NCBI GenBank assembly: GCA_016765495.1
Contig: JAESPV010000095.1
Coordinates: 62,001 to 126,000, forward strand
DNA: 64,000 nucleotides
Direction: 5' to 3'
Source of the DNA: Desulfocapsa sp.
Lineage (GTDB): Bacteria > Desulfobacterota > Desulfobulbia > Desulfobulbales > Desulfocapsaceae
Shown: piece by piece, positions 1-7,200 of the stretch
How positions within the stretch are numbered: the stretch's first letter is position 1
Layout of the letters: each line of letters begins with the position of its first letter
The notes under the pieces: model-generated
Database searches by the model: none
Seen by the model: the letters and a program-made list of their open reading frames with translations, nothing else
What the model was told of the DNA's origin: nothing
Program-made: the position numbers and the translations under genes

Positions 1-173
1 GTTGAAACTGGAAAAATCTGCCGTTGGATGGAATAAATGTCGACACGCTTACTGCTTCAATATCTGATTGGACTATTCCTGATAGTCAATGATTGAATGT
101 ATGAGCAAGCTGAGTTATCCTCCCAAATCAACTGTTTGTGAATTCCAGACAGTTCAAACTGAAGAAGTATATC

Positions 174-800
174 ATGGGTAATTATTCTGTTATAGTCCTC
201 GATTTCGAGACAACCGGTCTTTCTCCGAATCATGGCGATAGAGCTATTGAAATTGGGGCTGTTCTTATTGAAAATAACCGGGTTGTAGATAGTTTTCAAA
301 AGCTGATGAATCCTGGATTCAGGATCAGCTCTTTTATCGAATCCTATACCAATATCAGTAACAGCATGGTTGAGAAAGCTGCACCTTGCGAGGAAGTTAT
401 GGTACAATTCGCTGATTTTATCGGTGATTATCCGCTGGTGGCCCACAACGCATCTTTTGATAGACGATTTCTGGATTCAGAGTTTCAGTTTATCGGAAGA
501 GCACGTTCCAATCCCATTGCATGTTCCATGCTGGCATCTCGTCGAATTTACCCCCATGCCTTTAACCATCAGCTTGGAACTCTTGTTGACTATTGCGACA
601 TAGAGAATGATGGAACCTTTCATAGAGCATTAGCTGACGCCCAGATGACCGGGCATCTTTGGATTTCTATGATTGAAGAGATAAAAAGTAACTACGGACT
701 TAAAAAAGTACCATTTACGCTCATGCAGAAAATATCTAAAATCAGCAAAACGAAAGTGTGCACTTTTCTTGAAAAGGAAGGCAGAAAGTCAAGAAACTAA
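174..800 (+). CDS. DnaQ-family (DEDDh) 3'-5' exonuclease
   Basis: The protein resembles the proofreading or RNase T-type exonuclease domain. Near the N-terminus is motif I, VLDFETTGL. Motif II is HNASFDRRFL in the middle, and motif III is HRALADA with the DEDDh-type histidine. These carboxylates bind two metal ions in the family and cut nucleotides from 3' ends. The ORF track opens at a GTG (138), but the ATG at 174 places MGNYSVIVLDFE directly on the domain, so I use it (209 residues). There is no polymerase or GIY-YIG domain, so it is a stand-alone exonuclease like the PolC-epsilon-related proteins. The next gene is convergent. Its cellular substrate cannot be read from sequence. Confidence 0.85.
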   Translation: MGNYSVIVLDFETTGLSPNHGDRAIEIGAVLIENNRVVDSFQKLMNPGFRISSFIESYTNISNSMVEKAAPCEEVMVQFADFIGDYPLVAHNASFDRRFLDSEFQFIGRARSNPIACSMLASRRIYPHAFNHQLGTLVDYCDIENDGTFHRALADAQMTGHLWISMIEEIKSNYGLKKVPFTLMQKISKISKTKVCTFLEKEGRKSRN

Positions 801-831
801 TCTAGAACACTCCCTTGTTGCGGTGGGGCTA

Positions 832-1839
832 CTACGCCAACGCGCGCTCAAGCAACTCCAGCAACAAATCCTGTTTGCGCGAGGTATCAGCAAAGCTCGC
901 AGTAATACTATTTTTTGCCAGCTTCACCAGGGTTTTTCGATCCAGGTCAAATGCCTGCGCCATCACCAGATAGTTATCCGCTATGTAACCACCAAAATAA
1001 GAAGGATCGTCAGCATTAAGCGTGACTTTTAATCCCTTTGCCAACATCTTCGGCAAGGGATGGTTTTCTGCTGTATCCACCACACACAGCTTCAGGTTCG
1101 ACAAAGGGCATACCGTCAATGCAATCCCGGCATCAGCCACGCGTTGAGTCAAAGCGGCATCATCAAGAATCGAGTTGCCATGATCGATCCGCTCGATCTT
1201 CAGCAGATCCAGAGCCTGCAATACATAATCCGCGCTACCCTCTTCTCCTGCATGCGCGACCAGATGATATCCCTGCTTTTTCGCCTCTGCATAGACATGC
1301 TGGAATTTCTCCGGTGGATTGCCCTGCTCGGATGAATCCAGGCCGATCCCGATGATTTTGTCGCGATATGGTTTCGCCTGCACCAGCGTTTCAAATGCAT
1401 CCGCTTCGCTCAAATGGCGCAGAAAACACATAATCAGGCCAAAACTGATATCGTGTTTAACTTCTCCTTCAATCAGCGCACGATGGATACCATTCACCAC
1501 CGTTTCAAAAGCAACACCGCGCTCGACATGCCCTTGTGGATCAAAAAATATCTCTACGTGGCGTACACCATCGGACTTGGCCTTCATTAGATAGGCCAGC
1601 GTCAGATCAAAGAAATCCTGCTCAGTGATGAGCACGCTCATGCCCTGGTAATAAATATCCAGGAAATCCTGAAGATTTGAAAACTGATACGCTTCACGCA
1701 CCGCGTCTACGGAGTCAAAGGGCAATGAAATCTGATTACGTTCAGCCAGTTCAAACATCATTTCAGGCTCAAGCGAGCCTTCAATGTGCAGGTGTAGCTC
1801 CGCCTTCGGCAAGGAACGAATAAAATCAATTTGTGTCAT
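832..1839 (-). CDS. Adenine deaminase (adenosine deaminase superfamily)
   Basis: This amidohydrolase of about 335 residues is expected to convert adenine to hypoxanthine plus ammonia in purine salvage. Metal-binding and catalytic motifs are in the expected order: AELHLHIEGS (HxH), HAGEE, RIDHG and NADDPSYFGG. The stretches DFLDIYYQG, FLRHLS and GLDSSE, together with the length, match the bacterial and fungal adenine deaminase subgroup better than true adenosine deaminases. I recall this from family knowledge and did not search. The ORF track starts 25 codons upstream, but MTQIDFIRSLPKAELH is the usual N-terminus, so the start is placed at 1839. Codon choice looks somewhat different from the neighbouring genes, which would fit acquisition. 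Adenosine deaminase activity remains the alternative. Confidence 0.8.
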   Translation of the reverse strand: MTQIDFIRSLPKAELHLHIEGSLEPEMMFELAERNQISLPFDSVDAVREAYQFSNLQDFLDIYYQGMSVLITEQDFFDLTLAYLMKAKSDGVRHVEIFFDPQGHVERGVAFETVVNGIHRALIEGEVKHDISFGLIMCFLRHLSEADAFETLVQAKPYRDKIIGIGLDSSEQGNPPEKFQHVYAEAKKQGYHLVAHAGEEGSADYVLQALDLLKIERIDHGNSILDDAALTQRVADAGIALTVCPLSNLKLCVVDTAENHPLPKMLAKGLKVTLNADDPSYFGGYIADNYLVMAQAFDLDRKTLVKLAKNSITASFADTSRKQDLLLELLERALA

Positions 1840-2003
1840 ACACTTTTTTTGTATCAACTTCCCGATACCCTTCGTTTGCCAGCAACATTGCTCATAGTTT
1901 TCAATACCACCCACCTCTGCTTCAAATAAAGCAATTTTATCACCTGTACAATTATGCGTGACAGTGAGAAAAGCAAGAAAATAATTTAGAGCAAGCTTTT
2001 GCT

Positions 2004-2019
2004 ATATGTTTAAACATAT
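2004..2019. promoter_or_regulatory. Perfect 16-bp palindrome, candidate HipB operator 1
   Basis: ATATGTTTAAACATAT is a perfect palindrome 35 bp before the hipB-like start codon. HipB-type repressors bind palindromes in front of their own operon. The half-site ATATG recurs in a second palindrome 30 bp downstream, centre to centre, which is close to three helical turns. Binding is inferred. Confidence 0.5.
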
Positions 2020-2031
2020 TTACAGGCACTC

Positions 2032-2051
2032 GTATATGGTTTAGCATATAC
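2032..2051. promoter_or_regulatory. GTATATG-N6-CATATAC inverted repeat, candidate HipB operator 2
   Basis: The 7-bp arms match perfectly, separated by GTTTAG, and end two bases before the hipB-like start codon. The half-site resembles that of the upstream palindrome. A protein bound here would cover the ribosome-binding region and the early promoter, as expected for autorepression. Confidence 0.5.
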
Positions 2052-2053
2052 TC

Positions 2054-2326
2054 ATGAGCAAGATTATCCAAACACTTAAGTCTGCACGTCAGAAGAAAGG
2101 GCTTACCCAAGCCGAACTTGGGAAAAAGCTCGGCCTGCCGCAAAGTCATATATCCAAGATTGAGCAGGAATTAACCAACCCCCAACTCTCCACATTAAGA
2201 GATATGGCTCGCATACTTGATCTGGAGCTGACCTTGGTGCCACGCTCTATGTTGCCAGCTGTTAGGTCACTTCTTGCCGGTGAAGATACAGACACACCCA
2301 GATGGCAACCTGATGAGGAAGACTGA
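2054..2326 (+). CDS. hipB: HipB-like XRE-family antitoxin/transcriptional repressor
   Basis: This 90-residue protein carries one helix-turn-helix of the Cro/C1 type: KKGLTQAELGKKLGLPQSHISKIE, with recognition helix around QSHISKIE. A short acidic tail (AGEDTDTPRWQPDEED) follows, as in HipB antitoxins that insert their C-terminus into the partner kinase. It is followed in TGATG overlap by the start codon of a broken hipA. Two palindromes directly upstream are likely its operators. The reading frame is intact although the toxin is dead, so it may survive as an orphan repressor. The family assignment is firm; the antitoxin role is inferred from the neighbouring hipA remains. Confidence 0.8.
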   Translation: MSKIIQTLKSARQKKGLTQAELGKKLGLPQSHISKIEQELTNPQLSTLRDMARILDLELTLVPRSMLPAVRSLLAGEDTDTPRWQPDEED

Positions 2327-3091
2327 TGGCTGATATTTTAGATGTATGGTTAGCCAAAACCCGCATTGGCTAACTGACACTACTCCCAGGTGACCGTACT
2401 TTTTTTGTTTTTGAAGAAGAGTATTTGAATAACTCAAATCGTCCAGTCCTCAGCCAGTCATTTTTTACTGGATCTGGAGAGCTAATTCCAGAAACCAGAA
2501 CCTATAAAACCAAACTCCCTCCATTCTTTTCAAATCTATTACCCGAAGGTCATCTGCGGACATCCATTCCAACAGGTGGAGTCGGCGGCGATTGGATTGT
2601 CAAATTACCGCTCAAAATTTTGCCCAGGTTCCTGAAAATGAATGGGCTATGCTACATCTGGCAAAAGAGGTAGGTATTTCTGTTCCTGAAACAGATCTTG
2701 TTCCCCTTGAAAAGATTGCAGGCTTACCGGAGCTTGGATTTTTATCAGGAAATCTGGCTTTAGCAATAAAACGGTTTGATCGAAACGAGAAACAACGGAT
2801 CCATATTGAAGATTTTGCCCAAGTCTACAACGTATTCCCAAATGACAAATACAATAAAGTCAGCTATGACAATATTACCAATATGATATGGGCATGATAG
2901 GTTTGAAGCATTTCCAGAAGCTCACTCGCAAGGCTGAAGTACCGGAATATTTGGTCATCGATACTGTACGGGAAACGGTTGCGAGTACGTTTGAGAAATG
3001 GGAGAAGCAGAAAATGTCATACGAGCTTCCTTCAGCACTTCGCAAACGAATTGACATGCATTTGGAAGAAGTCTTGCTCAATTTTGACTGA
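2326..3091 (+). pseudogene. hipA: hipA-like toxin kinase, pseudogene (nonsense, frameshift, internal deletion)
   Basis: The gene opens MADILDVWLAKTRIG and hits a TAA at codon 16, where the homologous frame simply continues as LTLLPGDRTFFVF. The frame is kept to about 2610, then shifts: the GGDWIVKLP segment continues as AQNFAQVPENEWAMLHLAKEVG in another frame. After NITNMIW (near 2890) the sequence jumps to the last HipA segment, IGLKHFQKLTRKAEVPEYLV. Roughly 100 residues that would hold the kinase catalytic motifs are therefore missing. HipA proteins are serine kinases of glutamyl-tRNA synthetase. This copy cannot be active. The first stop is TAA, so selenocysteine readthrough does not rescue it. 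Confidence 0.85.
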
Positions 3092-3162
3092 CGCAGGGTG
3101 GATATTAGGTGACAGAGAAGACCTCTACCAGGAAGCTACTCAACCGTTACTGATTTAGATAG

Positions 3163-3579
3163 CAAAGTCGGCTTGTCGGGACGAGTGGTTCCCAAGCCGT
3201 AATTTGCCTTACCTCAGCCCTTTTCTTCCATGAAATGACGACTCAGGTCCCTCACTCTGTGTCAATTGCGATTGCAAAAGGATCGAATACTCCAAGAATT
3301 GATTATCCACCGATTTCAGTGCATCGCTTTTCAAAGGAGGCACAGCAGGCTGGTGTTACCGTACACCAAATCGATAATGTTCCCGTCAAATTTTTTAATC
3401 CTGAGAAAACGTTGGCCGATTGCTTTAAGTTCCGAAATAAAATTGGTATGGATGTTGTTCTTGAAGCGATCAAACTCTACAAAATCAGAAAAGTATTTAA
3501 CATTGATGAAATTTTGAGATATCCGAAAATCTGCAGAATTGAAAGAATTATACGGCAATATCTGGAGATGAACATATAA
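3163..3579 (+). pseudogene. AbiEi-type antitoxin/regulator remnant, 5'-truncated
   Basis: The ORF from 3235 and its in-frame upstream extension to 3163 (AVICLTSALFFHEMTTQVP) match the central and C-terminal region of the AbiEi antitoxin family. Later stretches (KFFNPEKTLADCFKFRNKIG and ILRYPKICRIERIIRQYL) are also characteristic. A TAG at 3160 closes the frame, and the N-terminal winged-helix DNA-binding domain is not found upstream. No AbiEii nucleotidyltransferase toxin follows. I regard it as a remnant of a type IV toxin-antitoxin or abortive-infection locus. A start at 3235 could still yield a 114-residue C-terminal protein. Confidence 0.7.
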
Positions 3580-3677
3580 AAGAACTACTTCCGCAACGAC
3601 AACAACATGTTTGACAAACATTATGTTTGTGATACATACTTATGAAAGAGTGTCTTGTCATTGAAGAAGGGGGATTT

Positions 3678-5051
3678 ATGCGACTACAATTTTTAAACCG
3701 AACCAGAGAAATTTCAAAACTTACCAGAGCACTCAACTCTGCAGAGCCAACATTTATTGTGGTGTATGGCCGTCGTCGTTGCGGAAAATCAACTTTGCTC
3801 CAACATATAGCCAGTGAAAAAGACATCTATTATCTGGCAGATCAACAAGAAGCGCCATTACAAATAAAAAGCCTTGCTAATGAAATTAGCAGACACATCC
3901 CTGGGTTTGATCAGGTCTCCTATCCATCATGGGAAGTTTTGTTCAATTCCATTCAAAATCAGGCACAAAGAAGAACCACACTCATTCTGGATGAATTTCC
4001 GTACCTGGTACAAAAATCACCGGAACTTCCAAGTATCCTGCAAAAGCAAATAGACAGCAGGAAAAACACAATTCATCTGATCATCTGCGGTTCCTCACAA
4101 CGAATGATGCAGGGACTTGTACTCGACAGCACAGCTCCTTTATATGGCAGGGCTGTGGAGATCATAAAACTTCGGCCCCTTGAACCGGGATGGCTCGTTG
4201 ATGCCCTTGGATTTGATGCGATCAAAACAGTTGAAGCATATTCCATTTGGGGCGGTGTCCCTCGCTATTGGGAGCTTGCAAAACAATTTTCAAGTATGGA
4301 TACTGCCTGCAAGGAACTGGTTCTGGACAGAGACGGAGTTCTTCATGAAGAGCCAATGCGTCTGTTACTTGATGATATGCGTGGAGCTAGTCAACCCCAT
4401 TCTCTCCTTGGTCTAATCGCCGGTGGTGCAAACAGAATGTCAGAGATTGCAGGCAGACTGGGAAAACCGGCAAGCAGCCTGACACGACCACTCGTGAACC
4501 TGATTCAGCTGGGCTACATCAGAAAAGATGTGCCTTTTGGCGAAAGCATCCGTTCCGGGAAGAAAACAATTTACAGGATTGAAGATCCTTTTTTGCAATT
4601 TTGGTACCGTATCGTATTGCCAAATCAGTCCCTATTAGAGCAGGATTTAATCGACGAAGTTTATACTGCTTCAAAACAAAAACTTACAATGCAGACAGCA
4701 GAAGTTTGGGAAGAGCTAGCACGTCTATCAGTATCACGGATGGACATTGCAGGCCAGCGATGGAAACCGGCAACACGCTGGTGGGGAAAGGGACAAACAG
4801 GCAAACAAATGAAAATTGATGTGGTAGCTGAATCTATGGACGGGAACAGCATTCTTTTTGGAGAAGCCAAATGGGAAAAAAAGACAAATGTAACACAAGT
4901 CATGGAAAAATTGTCTGACCATGCAAAAAATTTCCCCAAAATTGGTAAACGGAAAATTGTGTTGGCTGCTTGGTGTAAACATCCGCTGAATCCTCCCGGA
5001 GATACACTTATTTTTGACGCGGCTACTGTCTTGGATGTTGTAAAAAATTAA
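3678..5051 (+). CDS. AAA+ family ATPase with C-terminal DUF234/nuclease-like domain
   Basis: This 457-residue protein is of the archaeal-type ATPase group (COG1672). Residues about 8-200 form the P-loop domain, with Walker A YGRRRCGKSTLL and Walker B-like TLILDEFPYLV. A winged-helix region follows, including MSEIAGRLGKPASSLTRPL. The C-terminal part contains KIDVVAES and ILFGEAKW, a D-(E)xK pattern as in PD-(D/E)XK nuclease folds of DUF234. The ATG at 3678 has GAAGGGGGA just upstream and replaces the earlier ATG in the ORF track. The biological role of the family is unknown; members are common in mobile regions. It is the largest intact gene of this tRNA-Leu-adjacent cluster. Confidence 0.8.
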   Translation: MRLQFLNRTREISKLTRALNSAEPTFIVVYGRRRCGKSTLLQHIASEKDIYYLADQQEAPLQIKSLANEISRHIPGFDQVSYPSWEVLFNSIQNQAQRRTTLILDEFPYLVQKSPELPSILQKQIDSRKNTIHLIICGSSQRMMQGLVLDSTAPLYGRAVEIIKLRPLEPGWLVDALGFDAIKTVEAYSIWGGVPRYWELAKQFSSMDTACKELVLDRDGVLHEEPMRLLLDDMRGASQPHSLLGLIAGGANRMSEIAGRLGKPASSLTRPLVNLIQLGYIRKDVPFGESIRSGKKTIYRIEDPFLQFWYRIVLPNQSLLEQDLIDEVYTASKQKLTMQTAEVWEELARLSVSRMDIAGQRWKPATRWWGKGQTGKQMKIDVVAESMDGNSILFGEAKWEKKTNVTQVMEKLSDHAKNFPKIGKRKIVLAAWCKHPLNPPGDTLIFDAATVLDVVKN

Positions 5052-5094
5052 ACCATCAAAACCGCATGTCACGTGTTTTTGCTATTCTTGAATA

Positions 5095-5275
5095 TTGCGA
5101 CAGTGTGGCAATAATTTCCTTGCCATAATCACCACGTTTTCCACTGAGTACTTCACGGCTTATTCGATCACCAATTTGCAAATAAAGTAGTCAACCCAGC
5201 ATTAACTGTTCATGCGACAACTGCACGCGCCTCTTCAATCAATTCCCTGAGTTCTCTAAGCAAATCAATATTATC
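5095..5275 (-). pseudogene. DUF1016 (YhcG-type nuclease) N-terminal remnant
   Basis: On the minus strand one frame gives NIDLLRELRELIEEARAVVA followed by a TGA. A shifted frame gives LLYLQIGDRISREVLSGKRG and then DYGKEIIATLSQ. Joined, these match the start of the DUF1016 N-terminal domain, which normally precedes a PD-(D/E)XK nuclease domain. The frameshift, the stop and the complete lack of the C-terminal part make it a relic. It is too short and broken for the ORF track. Confidence 0.6.
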
Positions 5276-5418
5276 TTGCGAATGTCATAATATTGTTATT
5301 ACCATGATTCGCCGGTTATTGTTTGTACGTAAAGTTTTGAATTATTGGATAATAGATTTGGAAAATCTTGTTAAAGAAAAGTGTTGTCCTGGTTGCATTC
5401 TACTGTGCTGAGCGTTGA

Positions 5419-5598
5419 AGTGAAAAGCCATTACTTAAAGGTAAGGGAAAAATCAGTAAAGCTGTTATGGAGCAAAAAGTAAGGGAAACATATCAACTAT
5501 TTGACAAGAAGCGTAAAGAGTACGAGGCAAAACAGGCTGACCTTGATGACTTAGCAGAGTTGACACAGTTGGAGCAACAGATAAAGAAGGATCATTGA
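5419..5598 (+). pseudogene. Short C-terminal-like gene remnant, family not recognised
   Basis: An open frame runs from a stop at 5416 to TGA at 5598. It contains an ATG at 5467 (43 codons) without a ribosome-binding site. The product, KGKGKISKAVMEQKVRETYQ and onward, is charged and helical and looks like the tail of a larger protein; RhuM-type virulence proteins end in a similar way, but I cannot confirm this. The interval from 5276 to 5418 holds nothing I can interpret. Confidence 0.3.
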
Positions 5599-5615
5599 GT
5601 CCATGGAGGGGAATT

Positions 5616-5870
5616 ATGAGTGAACGGACCTATTTACTAAAAGTTAAATTACTTGATATCGAACCCGAAATCTGGAGAAGATTTGTCGTACCGGCAAGTA
5701 TAACACTGGACAGGCTACATGATGTTATCCAGATCGTGATGGGCTGGACTGACAGTCACCTTCACGAATTCACTATTGGTAAGAAACGGTACACTGAATA
5801 TCCGCAGGGAAGAGACGATCTAAACAGTGATAAGCGTAGCCAACTTACCCTAAACGCAAAAAAGCCGTAA
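5616..5870 (+). pseudogene. pRiA4b ORF-3-like protein, C-terminally truncated
   Basis: The ATG at 5616 follows GGAGGGG with good spacing. MSERTYLLKVKLLDIEPEIW, then RLHDVIQIVMGWTDSHLHEF, are typical of the plasmid pRiA4b ORF-3 family, found in mobile elements. Family members are about twice as long. This copy stops after about 84 residues, and its last codons (AKKP) are read from the left arm of the tRNA-Leu terminator hairpin. The gene therefore appears cut at the boundary with the tRNA-Leu region. The function of the family is unknown. Confidence 0.65.
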
Positions 5871-5899
5871 ATCGCTTTATACAAGCGACTTACGGCTTT
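5861..5899 (-). terminator. Rho-independent terminator behind tRNA-Leu, bidirectional
   Basis: AAAGCCGTAA-(a)-TCGCTT pairs with AAGCGA-(c)-TTACGGCTTT around a short loop. On the minus strand it lies 9 bases after the CCA end of tRNA-Leu and is followed by a T-rich run, so it would end the gap-to-tRNA transcript. The left arm also encodes the last residues of the truncated pRiA4b-like ORF. Confidence 0.8.
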
Positions 5900-5907
5900 G
5901 TTGTTAA

Positions 5908-5993
5908 TGGTGCCGAAGGCGAGAATCGAACTCGCACGACCGAAGGCCACTGCCCCCTCAAGACAGCGTGTCTACCAGTTCCACCACTTCGGC
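5908..5993 (-). tRNA. tRNA-Leu (anticodon GAG)
   Basis: The minus strand folds as a class II tRNA of 86 nt including an encoded CCA. The acceptor stem is GCCGAAG/CTTCGGC with discriminator A. The anticodon arm is CTGTC-TTGAGGG-GGCAG, giving anticodon GAG. A long variable arm and the T arm GCGAG-TTCGATT-CTCGC complete the fold. It is 20 bp behind secG and probably part of the same transcript. The side facing its 3' end is the damaged gene cluster, a common arrangement for tRNA-integrated elements. Confidence 0.95.
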
Positions 5994-6013
5994 ACACAAT
6001 TCAATATCTTTTT

Positions 6014-6394
6014 TTATTCCTGATCTTTTTGAGTCCCTGGAGCAGGTGCAGCTTCTTCAGCTGCTATTGTTGGTATTGGAATAACTTTTTCTGTAGCAGG
6101 TTCTATTTTTTCTTCCACCATGACTGCCTGCGAAGCTGTGCTCATCAGTGATCCGGTACTCGAGGTTGATGAGAAATAAGCAAGGCTGACAGATGTAACC
6201 ATAAAAATGATTGCAGAGGCAGTTGTAATTTTATTCAGCAATGGAACAGGTCCTTCTGATCCAAAAAGTGACTGACTAGACCCACCGCCACCGAAGACTG
6301 CCCCTGCATCAGCACCTTTTCCATGTTGAAGCAGGATGATGATAATCAGAAAGAGGCTGACTGAGATATGAGCAACTGTTAAAATGGTTGTCAT
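6014..6394 (-). CDS. secG: Preprotein translocase subunit SecG
   Basis: This 126-residue inner-membrane protein has two hydrophobic segments (about residues 4-22 and 55-76). Between them is the conserved cytoplasmic loop LLQHGKGADAGAVFGGGGSS followed by SLFG, diagnostic for SecG. It assists SecYEG in protein export. The C-terminal tail is longer than usual and rich in Glu, Ala and Pro. It follows tpiA by 18 bp; a tpiA-secG-tRNA-Leu order is frequent in bacteria. Confidence 0.95.
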   Translation of the reverse strand: MTTILTVAHISVSLFLIIIILLQHGKGADAGAVFGGGGSSQSLFGSEGPVPLLNKITTASAIIFMVTSVSLAYFSSTSSTGSLMSTASQAVMVEEKIEPATEKVIPIPTIAAEEAAPAPGTQKDQE

Positions 6395-6412
6395 TTTCTT
6401 TTTCTATGGATC

Positions 6413-7168
6413 TCAAATAAAATTTATAATTCGACAAAACGATTCAGCATCCAATGCTGCACCACCAACAAGAGCACCATCTATATCAGGTTGCGCCATG
6501 AGTTCATCAACGTTATCAGGTTTAACCGAGCCACCATACAATATTCTGACAGAGTCGGCAATATCTTTTTCAAACATTTCTGCTATTAGCTTCCGAATAA
6601 AGGCATGAACTTCCTGAGCCTGCTCCTTAGTAGCTGTTTTTCCAGTACCAATTGCCCATACAGGTTCATAGGCCAAAACGGTTTTTTTCATTTCCAGAGA
6701 GCGTATCCCCGTAAGTCCCTTCCTGAGTTGCTCTTCAAGGACTTCAAAGGTTTTGTCACTCTCTCTTTCTTCAAGCGTTTCACCAATACAAAAAATAGGC
6801 ATCAAATCAAATTTCAATGCACCTTTCATGCGTTTATTGATGATTTCATTATCTTCATGAAATATCTGTCGTCTTTCAGAATGACCAATGATGACAGCAG
6901 TCGCCCCGGCAGACTTCAACATTTCTGGTGAAATCTCACCAGTAAAAGCGCCCTGCTCCTCCCAACAGACATTTTGCGCAGCTACTTCAACACAACTGTC
7001 TTTCAGGACTTTAGCCACTTCATGGATCGCTGTAAAGGGCGGAGCGAGTATAACATCCCGATCTTCAAGCCCAGCCGAACATTTCTCAATCTCGGTCGCC
7101 AGAGAATAAGCCTCAAGCACGGTTTTGTGCATTTTCCAATTTCCAGCAAGCAATGGTCTACGCTTCAT
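6413..7168 (-). CDS. tpiA: Triosephosphate isomerase
   Basis: The 251-residue TIM-barrel enzyme interconverts dihydroxyacetone phosphate and glyceraldehyde 3-phosphate. Seen are the N-terminal GNWKMHKT with the substrate lysine, the electrophilic histidine in IIGHSERR, the catalytic glutamate in AYEPVWAIGTGK and the phosphate-binding GGSVKPDN and GALVGGAAL. Length is standard. It sits 32 bp after pgk in the gap-rimI-pgk-tpiA-secG cluster, so three glycolytic steps would be co-expressed. Confidence 0.97.
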   Translation of the reverse strand: MKRRPLLAGNWKMHKTVLEAYSLATEIEKCSAGLEDRDVILAPPFTAIHEVAKVLKDSCVEVAAQNVCWEEQGAFTGEISPEMLKSAGATAVIIGHSERRQIFHEDNEIINKRMKGALKFDLMPIFCIGETLEERESDKTFEVLEEQLRKGLTGIRSLEMKKTVLAYEPVWAIGTGKTATKEQAQEVHAFIRKLIAEMFEKDIADSVRILYGGSVKPDNVDELMAQPDIDGALVGGAALDAESFCRIINFI

Positions 7169-7200
7169 TCCATCTCCATATCACTTAGTTTTTTGAAAAA

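Noticed and set aside
57-446. 129-residue minus-strand ORF
   Set aside because: It is antisense to the DnaQ-type exonuclease gene, has no family resemblance and is a shadow.
1799-1811. 11-bp match to the 3' end of tRNA-Leu (CGCCTTCGGCA), a possible attachment site copy
   Set aside because: It encodes the conserved PKAE residues of the adenine deaminase in frame, so the match is readily explained by chance.
2326-3091. hipA as a selenoprotein or programmed-frameshift gene, because tRNA-Sec is present
   Set aside because: The first stop is TAA, not TGA, and the core catalytic region is deleted, so decay is the simpler reading.
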